DNA of 64,000 bases from Desulfosarcinaceae bacterium (GTDB lineage Bacteria; Desulfobacterota; Desulfobacteria; Desulfobacterales; Desulfosarcinaceae), in NCBI GenBank assembly GCA_030066015.1, contig JASJCL010000017.1:91183-155182 (forward strand), given 5' to 3'. Below are positions 27,398 through 37,400 of the stretch, piece after piece. The notes under the pieces were generated by a model, which was not told the origin of the DNA, ran no database searches, and saw only the letters and a list, made by a program, of their open reading frames with translations. The position numbers and the translations under genes were made by a program. How positions within the stretch are numbered: position 1 is the stretch's first letter; every line of letters starts with the position of its first letter.

Positions 27398-27844
27398 TCA
27401 GGCCGTCTTGGCAATCCGCACGATCTGCGGTTTGTAGGCGCGTTTGCTGGACAGTCTGTTCCCACGCAAGCGGATGAAGAAGAAGGAGATCCCCAGTGCG
27501 ATCAAGGAGACGACGGCGGAGAGCCCCGACGGGTCCCAGCCGCGTGCGAGGGCATAGCGGTGGCCCAAAGCGGCGCCGATGATCATGCAGAGGATGGGCA
27601 CGACATACAGCAAAAAGGTGGCCTTTAGCAGGGGGCCGGTATCCAAGCTGAGAACGATCTCATCCCCCACCTGCGCACCGACCACATTGAGGGCCTCCAC
27701 CTCCATATCCTTGCCCCGCTCGCTAGGATTGCAGCTGTGGCGGGATGAACAGGATTTGCAGGCACTCGACCGCTGGGTCAGAACCCATGCAATGCCAGAC
27801 TCCGGCTCCCCCAGACGGATTACGATGCCTTTTTCAGTAGCCAT
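27398..27844 (-). CDS. rseC: SoxR-reducing system / RseC family membrane protein
   Basis: A 148-aa protein of the RseC/MucC family. The N-terminus holds a Cys cluster (CKSCSSRHSCNPSERGK) in a small soluble domain. Two membrane helices follow (about residues 70-90 and 105-125), and the C-terminus is basic. In other bacteria RseC works with the Rsx/Rnf complex to keep SoxR reduced and also modulates sigma-E. Here it lies just downstream of the terminator of an operon with an RnfB-type protein, which fits an Rnf-related redox role. GAGAGGGA precedes the ATG at 27844; the longer frame has no support. Confidence 0.85.
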   Translation of the reverse strand: MATEKGIVIRLGEPESGIAWVLTQRSSACKSCSSRHSCNPSERGKDMEVEALNVVGAQVGDEIVLSLDTGPLLKATFLLYVVPILCMIIGAALGHRYALARGWDPSGLSAVVSLIALGISFFFIRLRGNRLSSKRAYKPQIVRIAKTA

Positions 27845-27917
27845 GGCGTCCCTCTCGAATCCATTGGAGAGTGCCCCTCGAGGGCACCATCCTGGGAACG
27901 GTGCGTCCTTCAGGGCC

Positions 27918-27943
27918 AAAAAATCCGCCGCAGGCTGCGGCGG
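27918..27943 (-). terminator. Intrinsic terminator of the redox operon
   Basis: CCGCCGCAG and CTGCGGCGG (27925-27933 and 27935-27943) form a GC-rich hairpin, followed leftward by six T (27923-27918). It ends the operon of 33160-28055 before the rseC gene. Confidence 0.85.
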
Positions 27944-28054
27944 TTCGCGCAGGCAACCACACGGCGGATGTAACCGGCCTAAACCGAAATTGATACTTGC
28001 TTACACGACCTTACGGAACTCATGCCTGAATGGTAAGGACGTCGAAGGGCTTTG

Positions 28055-30178
28055 TCAGCCGGGAACCGTCTCCTCTATCTGTACCCCTGGCGCATCGGTG
28101 GACACATCGTGGCGATAGCAGATCAGACCACAGCGCAGGCAGCGCCCCGCTTCGGCACGCGCCGTATGCTCATCGAACCCCTTTTCCAGCTCGCTGCCGG
28201 CGGCCAGCTCCCGGCTGTCGGCGACAGGCATGATGCGGCGGGGATAGGCCCGCACCTCCTCCACATGGTCCACATTCTGGACATACACCTCAGGGGTCAG
28301 GACACCTTCCGGCATGTCGAGATCGATGCCGTATAGGCTGCGATGGATCGAGGCCGCCGCTCTTCTCCCGCCGCCGATCGCCTTGATGGCGCCGGAGTAG
28401 TCGGTCAGCTGATCTCCCTTGGCATGTATGCCGGTCTCAGCGCTGTATGCCGGATCCTTGTAGGGTGGATAGGCCGCCCAGGCCAAATCGTCTCCCGTAG
28501 CCGATGCCGCTGCACTGTCCGCCGCCGCGTCGGCATCCGTGTCGGCATCCTCGGTGGTGGGCATCGGCACGAAGATCATTTCGGGAAAACGGCCGGCGGA
28601 GAGCACGAGGGTTTCGACCGCCAGGGAGGTACGCTCGGCGGGGTTCGCCAGGTCGGTCAGCTCGATGCCCGCGAGGGTGGTGCCGCTGCCCCAGAGACGG
28701 GTCAGACCGGTGGCGAACCGCAGGGTCACGCCTTCCAAGCCGGCTTCGGCCAGCGCGGCAGCATCGATGGCGGCGGCGGCTTCCGATTCCCGCTGAATCA
28801 CGGTGATCGCCGTGGCCCCATCGGCCTTGGCCTTCTGGGCGGCGGTGAGGGCCAGTTTGCCGCCCCCCACGATGGCGACGGACCGTCCCACCTGAACCCC
28901 GGCTTCGTCCGCTTGGCGCGGCCGGATCAGATCCAAGAGCAGATAGGTGCCCGGAATGGGTGTTTCCAGCTCCCGCGCTCCAGGACTTCGGGTCAGGCGG
29001 CTGTCCCAGCCGCCCGCCGCCAGGAAGACGGCGTTGTAGCCATCGGCGAGGAGTTCGGCAACCGTGAGATCGCGACCGAGTTGGACACCCGTTTCAGCGC
29101 TGACACCCATCTCCATGACCCCCTGGATGTCCCAGTCGAGAATCGCTTCGGGCAGCCGCTCTTTGGCGATGGCGGAACGCAGCAGTCCACCCAGTTTGTC
29201 GGTGGCTTCGAAGACCTTGGTTGTGTGACCCAGGCGGGCGGTGAAAAAAGCGGTGGACAGCCCTTCGACACCGCCGCCCACAACGGCGACCCGTCGGCCG
29301 GTGGCAGGCGCCTTGTATGGCAGGTCCCGCTTGCCGCTCTCCATCTCCACATCGGCCGCATAGCGCTTGAGGAAGTTGATCGCCACCGGCTCATCCACGT
29401 ATTGTCGCCGGCACTCCTCTTCACAGGGGCGAGGGCAGATCCGTCCGATGGTGGTGGGGAAGGGATTGCGCTCTTTAATGACCAGCACGGCGTCCCTGTA
29501 ATTGCCTTGGCTGATGTGGCCGATGTAAGCGCTGATGTTGATCCCCGCCGGACAGCGGCGCTGACAAGGGGTGGTGCAATCGGCGACGGTGTACTCCTTG
29601 AGGATGCGCCGGGTGACCGAGCTGAGGGTGATGATGTCCTTGGGGCATACCCGTTCGCAGGTGCCGCAACCGGTGCAGCGCTCTTCGATCACCGCCGGCA
29701 GTTCATCGGCGCCCATGGTGATGGCATCGAAGGGGCATGCCCGGGCACAGGTGCCAAATCCCAGGCAGCCGATCTCACACACTTTCATTCCGCCGGAGAG
29801 CAGGGCCGCGGCGCGGCAGTCGTTGATGCCGTTGTAGGCGTACTTTGTGTCGGCCTTGGCGACGCCATAGGTACAACCCGGCAAGGCGATATCCGGTTCA
29901 GTGGCCTCCACGCTGACACCCATCAGCGCGGCGATGGCCTCGGCCACGTCACTGCCGGCGGCCACGCAGGAGTCAGGGCCCGACTTGCCGGCGACAATGG
30001 CTTCGGCGTTGGGGGTGCAGCCGGGATACCCGCAGCCGCCGCAATTGGCCCCGGGCAGGACGTCATCGATGGACAGTACCAGAGGGTCTACGTAGACGTA
30101 AAAGACCTTCGAGGCCAGCGCCAGCCCGATGCCGACGATGAGTCCCAAGCTTCCCATGATGATTACGGCTGTGGTCAT
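28055..30178 (-). CDS. RnfB-GltD fusion: Fe-S electron-transfer flavoprotein
   Basis: A 707-aa membrane-anchored redox protein joining two known modules. Residues 1-30 are one membrane helix. Residues 40-190 are RnfB-like: a 4Fe-4S motif C46-x2-C49-x4-C54-x16-C71, then two ferredoxin clusters (GFGTCARACPFDA and CTGCGTCERVCPKD). Residues 200-690 are the glutamate-synthase small subunit/NfnB type: CTTPCQRRCPAGINIS and RICPRPCEEECRR for Fe-S, an FAD fold at VAVVGGGVEGLSTA, and a nucleotide fold at VAIVGGGKLALTAA. CLRCGLICYRHD closes it. A low-complexity Ala/Asp insert sits near residue 560. It is last in an operon with NuoE/NuoF-like subunits. It should move electrons between ferredoxin, flavin and NAD(P)H; the direction is unknown. 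GAGGAG precedes the ATG. Confidence 0.88.
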   Translation of the reverse strand: MTTAVIIMGSLGLIVGIGLALASKVFYVYVDPLVLSIDDVLPGANCGGCGYPGCTPNAEAIVAGKSGPDSCVAAGSDVAEAIAALMGVSVEATEPDIALPGCTYGVAKADTKYAYNGINDCRAAALLSGGMKVCEIGCLGFGTCARACPFDAITMGADELPAVIEERCTGCGTCERVCPKDIITLSSVTRRILKEYTVADCTTPCQRRCPAGINISAYIGHISQGNYRDAVLVIKERNPFPTTIGRICPRPCEEECRRQYVDEPVAINFLKRYAADVEMESGKRDLPYKAPATGRRVAVVGGGVEGLSTAFFTARLGHTTKVFEATDKLGGLLRSAIAKERLPEAILDWDIQGVMEMGVSAETGVQLGRDLTVAELLADGYNAVFLAAGGWDSRLTRSPGARELETPIPGTYLLLDLIRPRQADEAGVQVGRSVAIVGGGKLALTAAQKAKADGATAITVIQRESEAAAAIDAAALAEAGLEGVTLRFATGLTRLWGSGTTLAGIELTDLANPAERTSLAVETLVLSAGRFPEMIFVPMPTTEDADTDADAAADSAAASATGDDLAWAAYPPYKDPAYSAETGIHAKGDQLTDYSGAIKAIGGGRRAAASIHRSLYGIDLDMPEGVLTPEVYVQNVDHVEEVRAYPRRIMPVADSRELAAGSELEKGFDEHTARAEAGRCLRCGLICYRHDVSTDAPGVQIEETVPG

Positions 30179-30241
30179 GCGATACTCCTCTTAACCCGTT
30201 AGCCCAAATGATTGATCTCACAACCGGCCGTCGCCAACCGC

Positions 30242-32089
30242 TTAGTAGATGGCGTCAAACCGGCATTTGTCGAAACACGTCATGCACTGGATGCATTTTT
30301 CCAGGTCGATGCGGGCCAGCTCCTTCTTCTTCCACTCAACCGCGTCCACCGGGCAGGCGCGGTAGCAGGCGCCGCATTTGGTGCATTTCTCGGTATCCAC
30401 CTCGAAGCTCAGTAGGGACACGCATCGTTTGGCAGGGCAGCGTTTTTCGTGGATGTGGGCCTCGAACTCGTCCCGGAAGTAGCGCAGGGTGGAGAGCACC
30501 GGATTGGGGCCAGTCTGTCCCAAACCGCAGAGAGCGGTTTCACGGATAGTGTCGGAGAGCGCCTCTAAGGTGTCGATGTCGCCCGGTTCGCCATCGCCGT
30601 TGCAGATCTTCTCCAGGATCTGGAGCTGACGCCGGGTGCCTTCGCGGCAGGGGGTGCATTTGCCGCAGGACTCCTCCTGGATAAAGTCCATGAAGAAGCG
30701 CGCCATGTCCACCATGCAGGTGTTTTCGTCCATGACGATGACACCGCCAGAGCCCATGATGGCGCCCACCTTGGCGATCGCTTCGAAATCCACCGGCGTG
30801 TCCAGGTGGGCCTCGGGCACGCAGCCCCCGGAAGGTCCGCCCAGTTGGACCGCCTTGAACTTGCGTTTCTTGGGGATGCCCCCGCCGATGTCGTAAATGA
30901 TCGACCGCAGGCTGGTGCCCATGGGCACCTCCACCAGGCCGATGTTGTTGACATCCCCGCTGATGGCGAACACCTTGGTGCCCTTGGAGGTGTCGGTCCC
31001 CACACTGGCGTACCAGGCCCCGCCCTTGCGGACGATCTGGGGCACGTTGGCGAAGGTCTCCACATTGTTGAGGATGGTGGGTTTCTCCCAGAGCCCCTTA
31101 TGGGCCGGAAAGGGCGGCCTGGGCCTGGGCATGCCGCGGCGGCCCTCGATGGAGCGCATCAGAGCGGTCTCCTCCCCGCACACGAAGGCCCCGGCCCCCT
31201 GGTAGATCTCGATCTCGAAGCCGAATCCCGATCCGAAGATATCCTCGCCCAGCAGGCCGTACTCGGTGGCCTGGCGGATGGCGAGATCCAATCGCTTGAT
31301 GGCCAGGGGATATTCGGTGCGGGCGTAGATGTAGCCCTTGTGGGCGTCGATGGCCTTGGCCGCGATCACCATCCCTTCCAGCACGGCGTGGGGATCGGCC
31401 TCGAGGATGCTGCGGTCCATGAAGGCGCCGGGATCGCCCTCGTCGGCGTTGCAAAGCACATATTTTAGATCGCTCGGGCTGGCCTTGGCGAAGGCCCACT
31501 TCATGCCGGTGGGAAAACCGGCCCCGCCGCGCCCGCGCATGCCGCTGATTTTCATCTCTTCGATGATATCGTCCGGGCCCAGTTCCAGAAGCGCCCGAGC
31601 GGCCCCACGATATCCGTCGCGGGCGATGTAGTCGTCTATCTGTTCGGGATCGATGATGCCCTTGTTGCGCAGGGCCCGCGGCATCTGGTGGGCGAAAAAG
31701 GGAATGTCGCTCTGGACCGGAATTCTTTTTTTGGCAGCGGGATCCTTGTAGAGCAGCCGCTCCACGGGTTTACCCTCCACCAGGTGGCTCTGGACCACCT
31801 CGGCCATGTCCTTGACCTTGAGCTTTTGATAGAAGATGTCGCCGGGATGCACCACCAGGATGGGTCCCATGGCGCAGAAACCGTTACAGCCGGTTTCAAT
31901 CACGTCGACGGTCGCTCCCAACTCGGCCTGCTCGAGCGCGTCGAGGAGCGCATCCTTGACCTTCAGGCTGCCGGTGGCGTGACACCCCGTCCCGCCGCAG
32001 AGCAGCAAATAGGTCTTGTCCGTGAAGGCCATTCTTTCTGCATGTTCCGTCTTGATTCTTTCGAGTTCAGCGACGGTCATCCGCCCCAT
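30242..32089 (-). CDS. NuoF/HndC-type NAD(H)-oxidising subunit
   Basis: A 615-aa diaphorase subunit. An N-terminal thioredoxin-fold [2Fe-2S] domain (CGGTGCHATG... CNGFCAMGP) is fused to the NuoF core. The FMN loop is GMRGRGGAGFPTGMKW, NADEGDPGAFMDRSILEADP is the NADH side, SCGKCTPCREGTRR holds the N3 4Fe-4S cluster, and CTKCGACYRACPVDA plus CIQCMTCFDKCRFDA are two extra ferredoxin clusters. This matches HndC/HymB, where FMN accepts or donates electrons to NAD and Fe-S clusters. AAGGAG precedes the ATG at 32089. It lies between the DRTGG gene and the RnfB-GltD fusion, so NADH probably exchanges electrons with that fusion. Confidence 0.93.
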   Translation of the reverse strand: MGRMTVAELERIKTEHAERMAFTDKTYLLLCGGTGCHATGSLKVKDALLDALEQAELGATVDVIETGCNGFCAMGPILVVHPGDIFYQKLKVKDMAEVVQSHLVEGKPVERLLYKDPAAKKRIPVQSDIPFFAHQMPRALRNKGIIDPEQIDDYIARDGYRGAARALLELGPDDIIEEMKISGMRGRGGAGFPTGMKWAFAKASPSDLKYVLCNADEGDPGAFMDRSILEADPHAVLEGMVIAAKAIDAHKGYIYARTEYPLAIKRLDLAIRQATEYGLLGEDIFGSGFGFEIEIYQGAGAFVCGEETALMRSIEGRRGMPRPRPPFPAHKGLWEKPTILNNVETFANVPQIVRKGGAWYASVGTDTSKGTKVFAISGDVNNIGLVEVPMGTSLRSIIYDIGGGIPKKRKFKAVQLGGPSGGCVPEAHLDTPVDFEAIAKVGAIMGSGGVIVMDENTCMVDMARFFMDFIQEESCGKCTPCREGTRRQLQILEKICNGDGEPGDIDTLEALSDTIRETALCGLGQTGPNPVLSTLRYFRDEFEAHIHEKRCPAKRCVSLLSFEVDTEKCTKCGACYRACPVDAVEWKKKELARIDLEKCIQCMTCFDKCRFDAIY

Positions 32090-32152
32090 AGTCGTTCTCC
32101 TTACGCGGTTTGGCGAATGCGCCTGAGAGGGCGCCGCCTGCAACAGGCACCG

Positions 32153-32506
32153 TTACCAGGAACCGTCCAGCCCACGGATGCCATTCATGTAGAGCCGCCC
32201 ACAGGCGACGAAAAGCGAATATCGGCTCAACAGCAGGGGGATCTCGTGGGTTTTGGCCATCTCCACGAATGTGTCGGGCGGCTGCTTGCCGCGGACGATA
32301 ACGATGGCGCCCACACCGACGATCTTGGCGGTTCGGACCACATGATCGGTAGTGACGCCGGTGAGCAGAACGCAGCCCTTGGCCGCCGTGGCGAGAACGT
32401 CGTCCATGAGGTCGGCCGCGCCGCCGGCGGTCACCACACCGTCGAGTTTGTCCTCACCGTAGAGCACTTCTGCATCCAATATCTCTTTGATCTCCGCTAT
32501 CTTCAT
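32153..32506 (-). CDS. DRTGG domain protein
   Basis: A 117-aa single-domain protein, residues MKIAEIKEILDAEVLYGEDK through VIVRGKQPPD. The DRTGG fold is known from regulatory parts of CBS/pyrophosphatase proteins, and in anaerobes it occurs beside Hnd-type hydrogenase and NADH subunits. Its role there is not known; binding of a nucleotide or regulation of the complex is inferred. It sits between the NuoE-like and NuoF-like genes, where Desulfovibrio has hndB, a thioredoxin-like [2Fe-2S] subunit. That unit is instead fused to the NuoF-like protein here. Confidence 0.8.
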   Translation of the reverse strand: MKIAEIKEILDAEVLYGEDKLDGVVTAGGAADLMDDVLATAAKGCVLLTGVTTDHVVRTAKIVGVGAIVIVRGKQPPDTFVEMAKTHEIPLLLSRYSLFVACGRLYMNGIRGLDGSW

Positions 32507-32665
32507 CGCTTCGCACTATCTGTCGCTAGTGGGTTTGAGTGGTTTAACCTGAACGGGCTCCCGGAGCGTCCGGAGCGCAGCGGCGGGTGGCGAACCGTCT
32601 GGACCAGCGCCTCCGGGAGACATCTGCAACGGCGACCAGCGGCGGGGCACCGTCCTGCAATGGGT

Positions 32666-33160
32666 CTATTCGTATGGATCGAGGAGATCGATCACCTTGT
32701 CGGAAGTAACGTCACCGTAGGTGTCCTCACCCACCACCATCACCGGCGCCAGCCCGCAGGCGCCCAGGCAACGCACGGCCTCCAGGGAGAAGCGTCGGTC
32801 CTCGCTGGTACCGCCCTCGGGCACCTGGTACTGGTTCTCGATGCGGGTCATCACCTCCTTTATTCCCTTCACGTAGCAGGCTGTTCCCAAGCAGAGTCGA
32901 ATGGTATGGCGGCCCTTGGGCACCATGGAGAAGAGGGAATAGAAGGAGGCCACCCCATAGACATCACTGGAGGGCAGATTGAGACCGCGACTGATGTAAT
33001 CCAGCAGTTCGACGGGCAGGTAACCGACGACGTTCTGACACTCGCGCAGCACCGTGATCACGGCGCCGGCCACCTGTTTATGGGCGTTGATGACGGCGTC
33101 GATGCGGGGCCACATTTCAGGCGTGATGTCGGGGTGGTGCGGTTGGGCAACTGCGCTCAT
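32666..33160 (-). CDS. NuoE/HndA-type [2Fe-2S] subunit
   Basis: A 164-aa thioredoxin-like ferredoxin. The [2Fe-2S] cysteines are in CLGTACYVKG and CLGACGLAPV, and YGVASFYSLFSMVPKGRH is the family signature. It carries electrons within the diaphorase module of complex I or Hnd hydrogenases. The ATG at 33160 follows GGAG by about 10 nt; a TTG 21 nt earlier is less likely. It is the first gene of the operon running to 28055. HndD-type hydrogenase, normally the last gene in Hnd operons, is absent, and an RnfB-GltD fusion takes its place. Confidence 0.93.
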   Translation of the reverse strand: MSAVAQPHHPDITPEMWPRIDAVINAHKQVAGAVITVLRECQNVVGYLPVELLDYISRGLNLPSSDVYGVASFYSLFSMVPKGRHTIRLCLGTACYVKGIKEVMTRIENQYQVPEGGTSEDRRFSLEAVRCLGACGLAPVMVVGEDTYGDVTSDKVIDLLDPYE

Positions 33161-33360
33161 CTGATGGGTTCTCCGGTCCAAATTGATGGGTCATTATGGC
33201 AATCGGGGGCCGCAAGGTGCACCGCATGGCACGGGTCAGGAGCCCCAGCTGGGTGTCGTCCTCCCGGCGCCAGACCGTCCCGGTGGGGCCCATCATCGCC
33301 GACCATACGCCGGTGACCGCCTGGTGGAGGGAGATCGCGTGGATATAGAAATCCGCCCGC

Positions 33361-33389
33361 AAGATGGCATAAAGGTATGCGAAAGTCAA
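33361..33389 (-). promoter_or_regulatory. Putative promoter of the redox operon
   Basis: On the minus strand TTGACT (33389-33384) is followed after 17 nt by CATCTT (33366-33361). The leader to the NuoE-like start would be about 190 nt. The rest of 33161-33567 holds no gene I can support. Confidence 0.35.
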
Positions 33390-33567
33390 TCTGCCAAAGG
33401 TGTGCGAAGACGGCGGCGGCGTACCTTCAGAGCACCATCGGCGATGGGCCAGGAATGTGCTTGTGAGTTGACGCCGGAATCCGATTTTGCGAATATCTTT
33501 CAGGGTCTGCCACAGGCCAGCAGCGAACACGGTTTTCCAATGACAATTGCCGAGGGAGATGATGGCG

Positions 33568-34407
33568 ATGAACACCACCTGGTCCGACGCCGTCGCAAGC
33601 GCGGCGGAATTTCTTCGTCCACGGCTGACCGCATCAACCCGCGTCGGACTGCTCACCGGTACCGGCCTGGGCGATCTGGCCGGAAGCCTCGCGGCGGCGC
33701 GCGAGATCCCGTACAGCGACATCCCGCACTTCCCCGCCGCCACCGTGCAGAGCCACAAGGGGATTCTCGTGAGCGGCGAACTGGCGGCGGTTCCCATGGT
33801 AGTTTGCCAGGGTCGCTTCCACCTGTATGAAGGCTATTCGCCGCAGGCGGTCACCTTCTCCATCCGCGTCCTGCAGGCCCTGGGGGTGGATCACCTCATC
33901 GTGACCAACGCCGCTGGCGGGCTGGACCTGGATTATGCCGCCGGAGACCTGATGCTGATCGCGGACCACATCAACCTCACCGGTGCCAATCCGCTGGTGG
34001 GTCCCAATGATGCGAACTGGGGGGTGCGCTTCCCCGACATGATCGGTGCCTACGATCCCCGCTGGCGACAGGCGGTCGCTGATGGGGCCGCCGCGGCAGG
34101 CCTTCGACTCCACACGGGAATCTACGCCGGCCTCAGGGGCCCCTCCCTCGAAACGCCCGCTGAAACCCGCTATCTGCGGACAATCGGCGCCGACGCGGTG
34201 GGCTTCTCCACCATCATGGAGGTGATCACCGCCGTGCACGCCGGTATGCGGGTGCTGGGGATCTCCACCATCACCAACATCAATGATCCAGACGCCCCCC
34301 AACCCGCCACCCTGGAGGAGATCATCGCGGTGGCCGAAGGGGCGGCACCCTCCTTGGAAAAGGTGGTGCGCATCGCCGTTGAGGCGTTGTCATTACCCAG
34401 CCTCTGA
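33568..34407 (+). CDS. Purine nucleoside phosphorylase (PNP class I, trimeric)
   Basis: A 279-aa protein of the trimeric PNP family, which cleaves purine nucleosides with phosphate. The phosphate and base sites are visible in GLLTGTGLGDLAG, QGRFHLYEGYSPQAV, VTNAAGGLDLDYAAGDLML, and INDP-type ITNINDPD near the end. VGFSTIMEVITAVHAGM takes the place of GMSTVPE, a region that contacts the nucleoside. GAGGGAG precedes the ATG at 33568. The stop overlaps the start of the next gene (TGATG), so the big PPDK-like protein is translated from the same message. Substrate choice (inosine, guanosine or adenosine) is not certain. Confidence 0.88.
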   Translation: MNTTWSDAVASAAEFLRPRLTASTRVGLLTGTGLGDLAGSLAAAREIPYSDIPHFPAATVQSHKGILVSGELAAVPMVVCQGRFHLYEGYSPQAVTFSIRVLQALGVDHLIVTNAAGGLDLDYAAGDLMLIADHINLTGANPLVGPNDANWGVRFPDMIGAYDPRWRQAVADGAAAAGLRLHTGIYAGLRGPSLETPAETRYLRTIGADAVGFSTIMEVITAVHAGMRVLGISTITNINDPDAPQPATLEEIIAVAEGAAPSLEKVVRIAVEALSLPSL

Positions 34408-37400
34408 TGGATCGTCGACCTGGCGGACCGCTTACCCAAGGATCTGAAGGATACCAAGTGCGCAGCATGCACAACCACCGAGGCAACATGATCAAGTCCC
34501 AAGCGCTCCAAGTCAACATCGCCGACCACCACGTGGATGTGGACATCGATGACCGCTACACTCCCCTGCAGGTGGTGATGTCCAAATACTTCGGACTGAT
34601 GGAGGGGGTCAGCGTTTTCCTCAAGGAGCTATCCCACCCCTATAAGAACTGGCAGTTCATCGTCAGCGAAGCGCGCATCTATGCGCTGGACTACTTCCAT
34701 CTGGCCCGGGCGCACGAGCAGGGTGTTGCGGCAGTGGGGATCCTGGTGGATCTGTTTCTGGAAGCGATCGAGGCCGACACCCCCCGCCGGGTAAAGGCCG
34801 AGGCGGCCGACAACCTCCTGCTCTACCTTCAGAAGATCATTCAGGAGATCGATGCCGACCAGGCGGCGTATGTCACCCTGTTGGAGCGGGTTTTCGAGCG
34901 ACTGGCGGTTTACCCCGAAGCACCCTTCAATCTCTTCGTTAAAAGCTACTACCAGATCAAACGACTGGCGGGCACCTTTCTGGAGCGGATCCCGGCGGAG
35001 GCCGCCTCCTGCGGCGCCCTCTACCGGTTGACCCATCGCTATCTGGAGACCACCTACCGCTACTGGGAAGGCGAGGGCGACCCCTTCAAATGGTTCCTGG
35101 AGGAGGTCGACGCCGTGGAGAAAGCGACCGCCACCCAGCCCCATTTCGCGCCCGTCGAACTGGTCGCCATCCGGGCCCTGCGAGCGCGCCTGGCGGCGAT
35201 CGACGCCGCCGCCGGCGCAAACCGCCGCCGCGCCATCACCGAACTGCTGGCCCTGCCTGTCCATGGCGACTATGTGGAGACCTACCGGCGTATTCCCCAG
35301 CAGTTGCTCAGGGCCGCGCCGGACCAAGGGACGGGCAACCGCTGGAAAATCATCTTTCTTTTCCACATCATGAACATCAAAGGGCTATCCCAGATCCATG
35401 AAGAAGCCCTGCGAGACATCAACCGCACGGTCAGCTGGCTCATCGATAACGCCAGTCACCGCTATATCCGCAATCTCATCGACAAAACCTTCTCCATCCT
35501 TTCCAAGCGCACCGCCAAATACCCGGCCACCGCCTTGACCTGCATCCTCAACATGGGCAAGGGTGTCTACCGCACCGACGAGATCGATCTGGTAAACTTC
35601 TTCATCGACCGGGTGATTCAACTGGGCTTTCAGGCGCCCATGGTGGGCGGCGTGGATGACGATTGGCAGATCCGTGTCAATGCCGCCCACCTGCAAAACA
35701 TCCGCACCTGGATGGAGCTGATCGAGCTCAACCCCAGATTCTCCATCCGCCTCATCTCAAATCTGATCATCCACCTCTCCATCTCCGGCGTCTTCATCAA
35801 GGATACCGACCTCTTCCCCCGCGACATCACCCGCTTTCTCAACAGCGACATCGGCCGGGTCTACAACCAGGCCAAGCAGCTCTGCCGCATCTTTCCGGTC
35901 TACTTCAACGATATCGGCGCCGAGGGACGCCTACGGGACATCTCCACCCGCATCGATGAGCTCTCACACCGCCGCGATACCTTGATCCATTTTCTGCGCA
36001 AGCAGAGTCACGTGGAGAGCAGCAACCGCATCCTGGCCTTCATGGAGGCCACATTGCATTTCTGGACCACACGGGACAAACGGCCACTGGAGCCCTATCT
36101 GCCGCCCACGATCTACGTCGAGATCCAATCGGAAGGCCCCCTCGTGGATGGCGTGCATGCCCTGATGGCCGCCATGGCAGAGGCCGGGGTCAAGATGCCG
36201 GCGGACCTGCTCAGCATGGATCAGGCGGCGATACGGGTCCAGACGGCACAAGTGACCGGCGTCACGGACAAGGATCGCGAACGGGTCGAACTGCTCATTC
36301 AATTCTACCAACTGCTCAATCAAAAATATAACCTGGATTTTCTTCAGATTCAGGGGCATATGGATCAGCTCCGCAGCGAAGCCCTTCCCGATCTGACCAA
36401 ACTCAGCCGGGCCCTTGAGCATCCCAACCTCAAGACGCGCCTCTTTCTGCTGTTGGAGTACCTGGACCTGCTCAAGGCCGTGATCCTCTCGCCGGAACAA
36501 TATGCCGTGCGCGAAGATATCTATAAAAAGCGCCATTTCACCGTGGATATCCCCTCCATGTACGGCAGCTACCACGAGATGAAGTTCGACGCCCTGGGAC
36601 TGACCTTCCGCATCGAAGCACTGGTGAACGTCCTCTTCGAGCAGCTCATCGAAGATATCGATCTGAGTCTCATCACCAAAGCCACTTTCGCCGATATCTA
36701 CGACCGCCTGGTGCTCTTCGACAAGGCCCTCAAACTGGATGGCATCACCAGCATCGAACTGGAGCGCCAGCTCGATCTGCTCGCTCACAGTCTTGAGGTG
36801 CGCGGCTTCACCTTCACCCAATATCTGGATATCTTCAAAGGCTTCGCCCAGGCGGTCAAGAACATCATCAACGATCACTTCAACAACATCCACGGCACCA
36901 ATTTGACCCGCATCCTGGCCACTCTGCCCGTGGTGGAAATACAGCCCAAATTCATCGGTAACGGCGATCCCAAGCTCGGTATCCCGGGGACCGGCGAGCG
37001 GGAGAAGCTGATTCACCGCGTTTCGGAAGTCTTCTTCCGCGATCGTATCGCCGCCTCACTGGGACTGCTCCAGCTCGATCTCTTCCTCAGCCGCATCATG
37101 AGCACCCTCTTCCATCAATCCAACAAGCTGCCCAAGGAGAAGCTGCACCGGCTGCTCAACTACGATCCCCAGCGGGCCATGACCAGCATCGTGGAGGCCA
37201 ACAACCGCGCCACGGGCATCATCTATCTGGGCAACAAGGGCCTCAATTTGATGAAGCTGCGCAACTTCGGCTTGCCCGTGCCGCCGGGTTTCATCATCAC
37301 CACCGAAGCGTTTCGCTGCCGGGAGATCATCGACGGGTTTTTGCCCGCTCAGCAGAACTTCACCGAACAGGTGGCCCGCCAGATCGCGCTGTTGGAGCGC

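Noticed and set aside
28343..30202. A 619-aa plus-strand frame over the RnfB-GltD gene
   Set aside because: Antisense shadow; Gly/Asp/Ala/Gly-rich translation without domains, whereas the minus strand has many conserved Cys motifs.
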